Position numbers and translations under genes: made by a program. A stretch of 64,000 bases of DNA from Sphingobacterium phlebotomi. GTDB lineage: Bacteria > Bacteroidota > Bacteroidia > Sphingobacteriales > Sphingobacteriaceae. The stretch lies in the NCBI RefSeq assembly GCF_008180195.1, contig NZ_VTAV01000002.1, positions 372,001 through 436,000 on the forward strand, read 5' to 3'. Under the pieces are notes generated by a model. The model was given only the letters and a program-made list of their open reading frames with translations, was not told the DNA's origin and searched no databases. Of this stretch, positions 43,043-50,866 are shown in pieces (position 1 is the stretch's first letter; each line of letters opens with the position of its first letter).

Positions 43043-44809
43043 ATGAAAATAAAAAACGCAGTACTTGGTTTGTTATTGGTTGCATGCAATATACTGTATG
43101 TTGGTTTGAGTTTTGGACAGATTTCCAATCCTTTTCCAGGTACGGTAGTCTTTGAATCCAAGGATGAACCGATCAAAAAGAAAGTTGCCTCTCCCGGGAT
43201 TGTTATATTATCAAATGGAAACTATTTGATTTCCCATGATTTTGATCGAGGGACAAGTATTCATGTATCTAAAAATAAAGGAAAGACGTGGAAACAGCTT
43301 TCTAAGGTTTCTCCTTTAATCTGGGCCAATATATTTGAACATAAAGGCGATGTTTATCTCATGGGAACAACAAAAGGCTGGGGCGATATTGTTATTTACA
43401 AATCGCGGGATAATGGTAAAACATGGTCTGTACCTGTTGATGAACATACGGGGATCTTAGCGCAAGGGTTATTCCATACAGGACCAGTACCTATCGTAAA
43501 GCACCGAGGAAAAATTTGGAGAGCCTACGAAGAGGCCTTCGATCCCGAAAACAGAAGAGATTTTCATGCTTTGGCCATCGCCGCAGATGAAGATGCCGAT
43601 TTATTAAAAGCTTCCAGTTGGAAGCGAACAAATAGCATCCGTTTTGAAGAAAAGTGGTTGAATGCGAAACGCCCAAATTGGTTGGAAGGTAACTTGGTTG
43701 TAACACCGGACGGCAAGCTAGTCGATTTTATGCGATTGGAAACATGGACAGGGAAGGGGGTTGAATATGAAATAGAAGGAGCTGCCGAAGGCAAAACGCG
43801 GAATGAGATTGCGGCGATTATCGACATTGACGACAAAAACGTGAAAATGGAGTTTAGAAACGAGCGTCGTAACTTTGTCCATTTTCCGGGAGCAGAAACA
43901 AAATTTACTATCCGATACGATTCTGTCTCAAAGCAATATTGGACAATTACGAATAAAATTTCGTCGTTCAAGGATACCGAAGAAACCTATAATGGTAACT
44001 GGCATCAACGAAATGTCTTGATATTGATGAGTTCCAAAGATTTACATCATTGGGAAATAAGGAAAAAAATATTACGATACAATGAAGGCGCTCATCTACG
44101 GACATGGGATACGTTTGGTTTTCAATATATTGATTGGGTTTTCGATGATAGGGATATTATTTTTGCAAGCCGCACATCTTGGTATGGCTTTCGTTATCAT
44201 GATGCCAATATGATTACATTTCATCGGGTGGAAGATTTTAGGAACAGCTCTGCCGAGGAAGAACCGGAGGATTTAAAAAAATATACGGAACACCCTCAAC
44301 TGATTGATGTTCCCGTAGGCCAGCTATCTGAAGCTAATTTTGTACATGAGGATTTTGATTTCAGCATTCACGTAGGAAAAGGATTAAAGCAGTCGTCTCC
44401 AGGGACATTTGACATTGTTGATCCCAAGAGAGTGGCCCGAAACTTTACGCAGACACTGAAATGGGAAAGATACTTTGATATCAAGCTATTGAGTGCTAAA
44501 AGGAAGAACTTTTCATTGGAAACGTTAGGATATACGCCAGTTACAGATGGTAACGATGTCAAGTTAAAATGGGAGTATAGCATAGATGGAAAAAAATTCT
44601 TTCCGATTACGAATTACTATATTCCCGTGGAAAACGGGCCCGATGAAAGCGCGCCGGAACCTGCTTTGTTTTTGCAGGTATATCGGATGTTAAATAATAT
44701 ACAAGGGAACACGGGTGTGACGATACGATGCCACGTAATTAATATGAAAAATACACCTGCTTATCTAAAGTTTAATCATGCTATACAGTTTGGAGGAAGA
44801 AAACTATAA
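43043..44809 (+). CDS. Sialidase-like propeller with C-terminal beta domain, copy 3
   Basis: 588 aa, close paralogue of the preceding gene over its full length (shared TGPVPIVKHRGKIWRAYEE, RPNWLEGNLVV, FGFQYIDWVFDDRD, YHDANMITFHR). It has a normal signal peptide (GLLLVACNILYVGLSFGQ) and not a lipobox, so it is expected to be soluble in the periplasm or secreted, while copy 2 is anchored. Asp box SRDNGKTW is intact. The C-terminal domain (RYFDIKLLSA...WEYSIDGKKFFPITNY) matches copy 2. The pair may act on the same linkage at two locations. Confidence 0.8.
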   Translation: MKIKNAVLGLLLVACNILYVGLSFGQISNPFPGTVVFESKDEPIKKKVASPGIVILSNGNYLISHDFDRGTSIHVSKNKGKTWKQLSKVSPLIWANIFEHKGDVYLMGTTKGWGDIVIYKSRDNGKTWSVPVDEHTGILAQGLFHTGPVPIVKHRGKIWRAYEEAFDPENRRDFHALAIAADEDADLLKASSWKRTNSIRFEEKWLNAKRPNWLEGNLVVTPDGKLVDFMRLETWTGKGVEYEIEGAAEGKTRNEIAAIIDIDDKNVKMEFRNERRNFVHFPGAETKFTIRYDSVSKQYWTITNKISSFKDTEETYNGNWHQRNVLILMSSKDLHHWEIRKKILRYNEGAHLRTWDTFGFQYIDWVFDDRDIIFASRTSWYGFRYHDANMITFHRVEDFRNSSAEEEPEDLKKYTEHPQLIDVPVGQLSEANFVHEDFDFSIHVGKGLKQSSPGTFDIVDPKRVARNFTQTLKWERYFDIKLLSAKRKNFSLETLGYTPVTDGNDVKLKWEYSIDGKKFFPITNYYIPVENGPDESAPEPALFLQVYRMLNNIQGNTGVTIRCHVINMKNTPAYLKFNHAIQFGGRKL

Positions 44810-44818
44810 ATTAAATAA

Positions 44819-46231
44819 ATGATGCGCAAACAAATCAATACAGCTTTTTTATTGGTAGCGATCCTATTCACAGCTTTTAATCAAGCTGTTGGTCAGGTTG
44901 CCCTACCATCTATATTTTCGGATCACATGGTACTTCAGCGGAATGCGGAGGTTAAAATATGGGGTTGGGGAGGAAGAGGAAATCAACTCTGGATTTTACC
45001 CGGTTGGTCCAAGGATACCGTTAAGGTAACTTGTGACGGAAATGCCCGATGGTCGGCTACGTTGAAAACACCCGAAGCCGGAGGTCCTTACGAAATCAAA
45101 TTCGTAAATCGGCGGATGACGACTTCGCTGAAAGATATTTTAATTGGTGAGGTTTGGCTTTGTTCCGGGCAATCAAATATGGAATGGGGTGCCCAAAATA
45201 AACACCAAGAAATGTTGGATGAGCTTACTAAACCTACAAATAATAATATTAGGCTATTGCATGTGAATCGGACAGGATCGGACACACCTCAAGAGAACTT
45301 TATCAATACCTGGGAAAAAGCTTCCAACGAACGGTTGCAAGAATTTAGCGCAATCGGCTACTTTTTGGCTCAAAAATTAAACGAAGAACTGGATGTTCCC
45401 ATTGGAATCATCAGTGCCAATATAGGCGGAACGAATGCAGAGGTATGGATACCTAAAGAAGCGGTAGAATCTGATCCAGTTCTGCTTGCCGATGCGCAAA
45501 CCTATCTTCCTCACCGTTCGCGACCCACGACCATAGGGGCCTCTTGGAATAGTATGTTAAATCCATTGAAAGGGTTTAATATTGCCGGATTCTGTTGGTA
45601 CCAAGGAGAGGCGAATGTTAGCAACTATCAGAATTACGGTAAGTTGATGAATGTGTTGGTGGATTCTTGGAGGGAAGAATGGGGGCAGGAGTTCCCGTTT
45701 TACTATGTGCAAATTGCTCCACATCCCTATAAGCAATCGACCAATGTTGAGCAAAAAGCAGCATTGCTAAGAGAACAACAGGCGATACTCTTGAAACAGC
45801 CAAAAACAGGTATGGTTGTGGTATCTGATTTAGTTCCCGATGTAAAAAATATTCATCCGCCCTATAAAAGAGAAGTGGCGAATCGTTTAGCGGATATAGC
45901 ACTAGTGGAGGTTTACGGGAAAAAGAAGCAAGATTATAAATCTCCTGTATATCGGTCGCATACGGTCAGAGGTAACGAGGTAATTGTGGAGTTTGATTAC
46001 GTTGAGAATGGATTGATGGTGAAGGGGAACACGATTAAAGAGCTGTTCATCGCGGGAGAAGACAATGTCTACAAAGTCGCGGACGCAAAAATCGAAGGAA
46101 ACAAGTTGATTATTTCAAATGCTACGGTTGAAAAACCAAGATCTGTTACGTTTTCTTTTTCAGATGTTGCTATAGGAAATCTGTTTAATAAAAAAGGATT
46201 GCCCGTTGCACCGTTTCGTATAGAAATTTAA
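44819..46231 (+). CDS. Sialate O-acetylesterase-type SGNH esterase
   Basis: 470 aa, signal peptide ending at VGQ. SASA-family domain: catalytic Ser in CSGQSNMEWG (Ser119), the NIGGTNAEVW block (about 205), WYQGEANV (about 260) and the catalytic Asp-x-x-His in DVKNIHPPYK (about 343). A small beta domain precedes and another follows the catalytic domain. It removes O-acetyl groups, in the prototype from sialic acid, in many gut and soil bacteria from other acetylated glycans. Its presence next to sialidase-like propellers suggests the target sugar is O-acetylated. Confidence 0.88.
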   Translation: MMRKQINTAFLLVAILFTAFNQAVGQVALPSIFSDHMVLQRNAEVKIWGWGGRGNQLWILPGWSKDTVKVTCDGNARWSATLKTPEAGGPYEIKFVNRRMTTSLKDILIGEVWLCSGQSNMEWGAQNKHQEMLDELTKPTNNNIRLLHVNRTGSDTPQENFINTWEKASNERLQEFSAIGYFLAQKLNEELDVPIGIISANIGGTNAEVWIPKEAVESDPVLLADAQTYLPHRSRPTTIGASWNSMLNPLKGFNIAGFCWYQGEANVSNYQNYGKLMNVLVDSWREEWGQEFPFYYVQIAPHPYKQSTNVEQKAALLREQQAILLKQPKTGMVVVSDLVPDVKNIHPPYKREVANRLADIALVEVYGKKKQDYKSPVYRSHTVRGNEVIVEFDYVENGLMVKGNTIKELFIAGEDNVYKVADAKIEGNKLIISNATVEKPRSVTFSFSDVAIGNLFNKKGLPVAPFRIEI

Positions 46232-46243
46232 ATACATAAAGTC

Positions 46244-48190
46244 ATGTCAAAAATTGTTCTACTTTTTTGTTTTTTAATTTCTTTTGGCGTCCGTTCTCAA
46301 ACGTCTTTCCTCGAAAGTGGCCTACCCATCCGAAACGAAGATAAAAAAGGGTATGGCAGGATGTCTCTTCCTTTTTATAATGGGTATCTCATGGGGCTAG
46401 CGGCTGTACAGAGTGAAAGACCTATCGACCTCTTTTTACAAGGGACGAACGGGAGTTTGGGTGTTATTTATTATTATGCTTTCAAGAAATTCTCGGACGA
46501 TGGAATCCCTGTTTATGAGAATCCGTTGGAAATAGATGCCCCTTATGATGGTAAAAACAAAGAGAGAGGTGTTGTATTTCAGCATAGCAATGGAATAATA
46601 TATGGCTTTTGGAAGTATGGTAAAACCATTCGTTATGCCGAATTTGATAAATCTTCCATGACATTCACACCAAAAGGTGAAATTAATGTGGTCGGTGCGG
46701 GGTTTTCTGATTTTGGGATAGTCGAATTACCGGATAAAAGATTGCTCTTTCTTGCCGGTAGAAGGGAAGAAGGTATATTTTCTAATGGCGCACCACATCC
46801 ACACAAAATAGCCTACAATGCAGAAGGTTTTTGGCCCTATGAAATCCCTAGAATGGGTGTTTTGGCAGGTGTGATGAACCAGATCGAAGATAAGGAAGTA
46901 AAGATAGAACAGTTTACATCATTGGATCAGGTCTATTATGCATTTGAGGGTTTTGTCGGAACAGAGATCGAAGATAAATTTTACATTGTCAGCGGCACAC
47001 GTTTGGGAAATATCCAAGGGTACGAATGGAACCGTAAAACGAATAAGCTGGATGTCAAAAGATACGTGGTGGATCCGGATAATATTATTCAGCGCAACCC
47101 CAATGTACATGCTTATGTAGGATATTTTAAATACGACGATACCCATCAAGGAATCTTCACCGTAGGTGAAGGAGGAATCTATTACTATGCCAGCCAGAAT
47201 AAAATTAACGATAAAGGGAATTTGGTATTTGGTAAACCGCAACATCTTTTGCAATTAAACCCCGATTTGTATGCCGGTTCGTTGGTCAATCCACAGGTAG
47301 TCGATTGGAACAACGATGGTGCCCTTGATTTAATTGTTGGAAATTCCATGGGGTTTATTTTTTATTTTCAAAACGAGGGTACAAATGAAAATCCGAGATA
47401 TGGAGATCCTGCATATTTAAAGGCAAATAATGAAATTATTCATATCCAACCTGGATATCGGGAAGATATACAAGGGCCTGGTGAGGCAAGATGGGGATAC
47501 GTCAGTCCTACGGTGTTTGACTGGGACGGTGATGGTAAGCTTGACATACTGACGGGTGACAGTCGGGGTAAGTTTATGTTTTACAAGAATATTGGAACGG
47601 CAGATAAACCTATTCTGGCATTCGAGAAGCCATTGTATTTGGAAGGAATGGATTTATATGGTACTTGGCGTGTAAAACCGGGTGTAGCGAGATTTGGCGA
47701 TAAAGTAGCTTATATTATTTTTGACAGAGACGATGAATTACATCTCTATTGGCAGCTGGATACTTACAACGTAGCAGATGGAGGAAAATTAATGATAGCA
47801 GATAAGCCTATCCGGGGAAATAAGTTTGGTGGAGGGACGGTTGGTCGCGGTAAAATAGAAATTGTGGATTGGGACGAAGACGGCGTTCATGACTTATTGA
47901 TCGGCACATACGGTAAACAATCCATTCCGGATACGTCTTCTCGCAGCTTACCAATAAATATGAAGCCCAAAAGAGGATCAACCGTTTTGTTTCTAAAAAA
48001 CGTTGGAACAAATGAAAAACCAGCATATGATTTTCCTAAAGTATTGAAACATAACGGGGTAAATATATCGCTCGGCGGGCATTCGTGTACACCGTCGGTA
48101 GGGAATATTGGTGGAAATCATCACAATTTAGTGATCGGTGTAGAAACAGGTCGGATTATATTTTATAATCGAGAAAATCTATCGTATTAG
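46244..48190 (+). CDS. Secreted FG-GAP/VCBS-repeat propeller protein
   Basis: 648 aa with a signal peptide (LLFCFLISFGVRSQ). At least three Ca2+-binding FG-GAP blades are visible: DWNNDGALDLIVGN (about 362), DWDGDGKLDILTGDSRG (about 427) and DWDEDGVHDLLIGT (about 544). The N-terminal ~330 residues look like a second propeller without Asp boxes. FG-GAP proteins in utilisation loci include lyases such as PL11-type rhamnogalacturonan lyases and binding proteins; here no catalytic signature is recognised. Last gene of the locus. Confidence 0.75.
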   Translation: MSKIVLLFCFLISFGVRSQTSFLESGLPIRNEDKKGYGRMSLPFYNGYLMGLAAVQSERPIDLFLQGTNGSLGVIYYYAFKKFSDDGIPVYENPLEIDAPYDGKNKERGVVFQHSNGIIYGFWKYGKTIRYAEFDKSSMTFTPKGEINVVGAGFSDFGIVELPDKRLLFLAGRREEGIFSNGAPHPHKIAYNAEGFWPYEIPRMGVLAGVMNQIEDKEVKIEQFTSLDQVYYAFEGFVGTEIEDKFYIVSGTRLGNIQGYEWNRKTNKLDVKRYVVDPDNIIQRNPNVHAYVGYFKYDDTHQGIFTVGEGGIYYYASQNKINDKGNLVFGKPQHLLQLNPDLYAGSLVNPQVVDWNNDGALDLIVGNSMGFIFYFQNEGTNENPRYGDPAYLKANNEIIHIQPGYREDIQGPGEARWGYVSPTVFDWDGDGKLDILTGDSRGKFMFYKNIGTADKPILAFEKPLYLEGMDLYGTWRVKPGVARFGDKVAYIIFDRDDELHLYWQLDTYNVADGGKLMIADKPIRGNKFGGGTVGRGKIEIVDWDEDGVHDLLIGTYGKQSIPDTSSRSLPINMKPKRGSTVLFLKNVGTNEKPAYDFPKVLKHNGVNISLGGHSCTPSVGNIGGNHHNLVIGVETGRIIFYNRENLSY

Positions 48191-48287
48191 CACACAAGAA
48201 ACGAACTTTAGCAACTTTAGAAAAAAATAAATTTTTAATCTTCTTAGAAAACGGATACATTTAATCCTGTTATAAACTTATGTTCTA

Positions 48288-48851
48288 TTGAATACATCGA
48301 TTACAGATAAGGAACTTTTTGATTTGCTGAAAACCGGCGATCAATCGGCGTTAGAACAAATCTACAACAGATATCACGGGGTGTTATACAGCCATGCATA
48401 TCGTAGATTGCCAGATAGGGAGGAGGTACGGGATATCGTACATGAACTGTTTATCTATCTTTGGAAGAATCGAGAAACGTTAACCATTACCTCCAGTTTA
48501 TCGGCTTATTTGTATACCGCTGTTCGAAGTCGGGTGCTCAACGTTTTTCGAAATAAGAAAGTCCAAGATGTATATATGCAATCTTTACAAGATTTTATGG
48601 ACTCAGGACAGGATCTTGTGGAGGAAAAGATACGAGAAAAGGAATTGATTCATCTGATAGAGCAAGAAGTGGCGTCGCTCCCTCCGCAGATGCGCTTGAT
48701 TTTTGAAATGAGTCGGTTTCAGGAGAAATCCCATAAGGAAATAGCTGCCGAATTGGACATAAGCCCACAAACTGTCCGCACACAAGTTAGAAATGCCCTT
48801 CGAATATTAAGAGTGAAATTAGGAACAAATATTTTTATGTTGTTTTTTTAA
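48288..48851 (+). CDS. ECF sigma factor (RNA polymerase sigma-70 family), module 1
   Basis: 187 aa. Sigma region 2 is in LEQIYNRYHGVLYSHAYRR...DIVHELFIYLWKN (about 24-70), and region 4 in LPPQMRLIFEMSRFQEKSHK plus the recognition helix ISPQTVRTQVRNALRILR. The start is TTG, since no in-frame ATG exists before the conserved ITDKELFDLLKTGDQ. The C-terminus is hydrophobic (IFMLFF). It pairs with the FecR at 49556 and the STN-bearing SusC at 50867. It follows the large locus by 97 bp without a terminator, so read-through expression is possible. Confidence 0.9.
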   Translation: MNTSITDKELFDLLKTGDQSALEQIYNRYHGVLYSHAYRRLPDREEVRDIVHELFIYLWKNRETLTITSSLSAYLYTAVRSRVLNVFRNKKVQDVYMQSLQDFMDSGQDLVEEKIREKELIHLIEQEVASLPPQMRLIFEMSRFQEKSHKEIAAELDISPQTVRTQVRNALRILRVKLGTNIFMLFF

Positions 48852-48919
48852 ATACTCCATATCTTTATTATAAAAAATGAATTAGCGCCTCAAATATAGG
48901 GAGAGGTTCTTTTTAAAAG

Positions 48920-48990
48920 GGGGGCTATTTGGGTCAACTTTTCCGCCAATACCGGATAGTTGTGACCCGATTAGCCCCCTTGTCTTTATT
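48920..48990 (+). terminator. Large terminator hairpin after the sigma gene
   Basis: Arms 48920-48936 and 48963-48979 pair GGGGGCTA-t-TTGGGTCA with TGACCCGA-t-TAGCCCCC (one mismatch, one wobble), followed by TTGTCTTTATTTTTG. Loop contains a further small TCCG/CGGA hairpin. Strong enough to end the sigma transcript before fecR. Confidence 0.75.
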
Positions 48991-49054
48991 TTTGTTTAAA
49001 AAACGGCGTTTCCGATAGATAAAAGGATATTTTGCGGTGAGTATTTACTTACCG

Positions 49055-49096
49055 TTGTGCATCAACAACGGCTCATTGTGCATCAACAACGAATCA
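49055..49096 (+). repeat. Tandem 21-bp repeat, two units
   Basis: TTGTGCATCAACAACG-GC-TCA followed at once by TTGTGCATCAACAACG-AA-TCA (49055-49075, 49076-49096). Each unit can also form a hairpin; the first as CCGTTGT / ACAACGG around GCATCA when its two upstream bases are included. Confidence 0.85.
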
Positions 49097-49555
49097 AATG
49101 TATTTACCAATATGCTGGAGGTGATGTGTTTTGGTTCATTGGACTGGTACACTGAGTTACGGGTAATGACAGCTGGACGACAGCACAGGTGCATCGGGTC
49201 ATCGCTGATGTAATCCGTATCATTGGTGATGTCCATAAACTTGTTGGTGTGTATCGTTACGGCGTTGTTCTATTCATATGCCACTATGGTATAGCGCAAT
49301 GGGTCAAAAGTGGTGTGCGTTGAGCCATTGATCCTGCTATATCAGACAGGACACATGTAAGCAGAGAGAATGATCTTTACCAGCGTCGACTAAAGCAATC
49401 GTTTCAATTGCATGCTCTCCCGGTGTTGTAGTGGGCTTATATAAAGCGTTTGATAAAAAGGCGTTTGAAGTTATCTTACACACCTTATACCCCCTCCCCC
49501 TTACTTCCGTGTCTTACTTATAAACAGCAATAGTTTTAACCAGGAATAAACTTTA

Positions 49556-50740
49556 ATGAAACGAGCGGAAGAACTAATAGAGAAGTATAATTTGGGTACA
49601 GCCACACCGGAAGAAAAAGCGATTGTGGAGAGCTGGTATCTGAAATATAAAACACCCCCATCTGATCTGAAACCTGCAGATTTGGTTGAAGAGCACAGAC
49701 TGGGTTTGGAAAAACTCCAGCATTCCTTACGGGAAAAGAAAATTATAAAATTTAAGTTGCCTATCTCTGTCGCAGCATGTTTACTGTTGTTTATAGGAAT
49801 AGGCTGGTTTTTTATGAATTCAAAGAGCAAGTGGGAACAGGAGCAGTTTATGTCTAATAATTTGTTGCCCGAAACCAATTCCGTTATCCTGACATTAGCT
49901 AATGGTAAGAAAGTTACGATAGCAGAGGGTAATACTGGAGAAATTGTTGCTGACGATAATTTCAGTATAAGCCAAACTGCTGATGGACAACTTGTTTACA
50001 CTATCACCGATAATGGGAAGGGAGAGAGGCCAACGGAAGTTGCTTATAATACCATTGAAACGCCTAAAGGAAATCAATATAAGATTGTATTGCCCGATGG
50101 TAGTCATGTTTTTTTAAGCGCTGCTTCGAAACTACGCTATCCCGTGCGTTTTTCAGAAAAAGAAAGGCGGGTGGAGCTCGTTGGACAGGCCCATTTTGAA
50201 ATTGTTCCAGCTTATTCATCATCAAAAAGACCCCATTTATCCCGTTCCACTAAAATACCCTTTATCGTAAAGGCAGGGAATCAAGAGGTGGAAGTGCTCG
50301 GTACGCAGTTTAATGTGAATGCTTACGAGGATGATGAGACGATGGAAACAGCGTTGATAGAAGGATCGGTAAAAGTATCTATAACAGGAACGGACGCAGA
50401 AGTGCTCTTAAAGCCCGGTCAAAAGGCAATTAATGGTCTGCATACAGCACAACTGAAGGTAGAAGAGTTTGATGTGGCCGATTTGAAGGCTTGGAAAGAA
50501 GGGTATTTTATTTTTAATAATGAAAATATAAAAGACATTATGAAGAAGCTTGCTAGGTGGTACGGTTTCGAGGTGGAATACATGGGGAATATGACCGATG
50601 TTGCGTTTCAAGGGAACTATCTGCGGACGCGGGATGTAAAGCATTTATTAAAGACATTGGAAATGGCGAACAGCCTTCAATTTGAGATTATAGATAAAAA
50701 CGGGGAAAGGAGGATCATCGTTCACAGAAAGAACCTGTAG
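49556..50740 (+). CDS. FecR-family anti-sigma factor, module 1
   Basis: 394 aa single-pass inner-membrane protein. Cytoplasmic N-terminal ~80 residues (sigma-binding), membrane helix at about 66-86 (LPISVAACLLLFIGIGWFFM), then a periplasmic FecR domain (about 175-290; YNTIETPKGNQYKIVLPDGS, LVGQAHFEIV, VEVLGTQFNVNAYED, LLKPGQKAI) and a C-terminal DUF4974 domain (about 310-394; DIMKKLARWYGFEVEY). It holds the sigma factor until the STN domain of the cognate SusC signals substrate arrival. Confidence 0.9.
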   Translation: MKRAEELIEKYNLGTATPEEKAIVESWYLKYKTPPSDLKPADLVEEHRLGLEKLQHSLREKKIIKFKLPISVAACLLLFIGIGWFFMNSKSKWEQEQFMSNNLLPETNSVILTLANGKKVTIAEGNTGEIVADDNFSISQTADGQLVYTITDNGKGERPTEVAYNTIETPKGNQYKIVLPDGSHVFLSAASKLRYPVRFSEKERRVELVGQAHFEIVPAYSSSKRPHLSRSTKIPFIVKAGNQEVEVLGTQFNVNAYEDDETMETALIEGSVKVSITGTDAEVLLKPGQKAINGLHTAQLKVEEFDVADLKAWKEGYFIFNNENIKDIMKKLARWYGFEVEYMGNMTDVAFQGNYLRTRDVKHLLKTLEMANSLQFEIIDKNGERRIIVHRKNL

Positions 50741-50768
50741 TAAATCTAAAAATGAACCTTCATATGAA

Positions 50769-50797
50769 GAACAGAAGTGTTGCGAGCACTCCTGTTC
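50769..50797 (+). promoter_or_regulatory. Intercistronic hairpin between fecR and susC, module 1
   Basis: GAACAG-a-AGTG (50769-50779), 7-nt loop, CACT-c-CTGTTC (50787-50797): 10 pairs with one mismatch. No T-tract follows, so it is more likely a processing or stability element or an attenuator than a terminator. A comparable hairpin occupies the same place in module 2. Confidence 0.5.
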
Positions 50798-50866
50798 CCA
50801 TACTAGCAAATGCTTAGAAAGGATTAATCAACAAAGAGTCAATAACGTCAAAAAATCCTAATTCAA

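Larger units (their letters stand above)
26772..48190 (+). other. Polysaccharide utilisation locus, putative ulosonic-acid (Kdo-like) type
   Basis: Fourteen genes all on the plus strand with gaps from overlapping to about 125 bp. Intracellular catabolism (isomerase, kinase, symporter, lyase) comes first, then export-targeted genes: three sialidase-like propellers, SusC/SusD, DUF5017 lipoproteins, an acetylesterase and an FG-GAP protein. A weak terminator at 33786 separates the catabolic block plus first propeller from the envelope block. No sialic-acid genes for ManNAc processing (NanE, NanK, NagA, NagB) are present, while a pentose isomerase and ribulokinase are. Confidence 0.6.
48852..49555. 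other. 704-bp non-coding region between sigma and fecR
   Basis: Holds the large terminator at 48920 and the 21-bp tandem repeat at 49055. The remaining ~450 bp contain scattered partial repeats (GGTGATGT-like and GTGCATC-like words) but no frame with family-like features; a minus-strand frame of 63 codons (49045-49236) exists only because the 21-bp repeat keeps it open. A promoter for fecR must lie near its end; a pyrimidine-rich run CCCCCTCCCCC at 49491-49500 precedes it. Confidence 0.5.

Noticed and set aside
49045..49236. 63-codon minus-strand frame between sigma and fecR
   Set aside because: Its end is the 21-bp tandem repeat read in frame, composition is not protein-like, and no promoter or conserved feature supports it.
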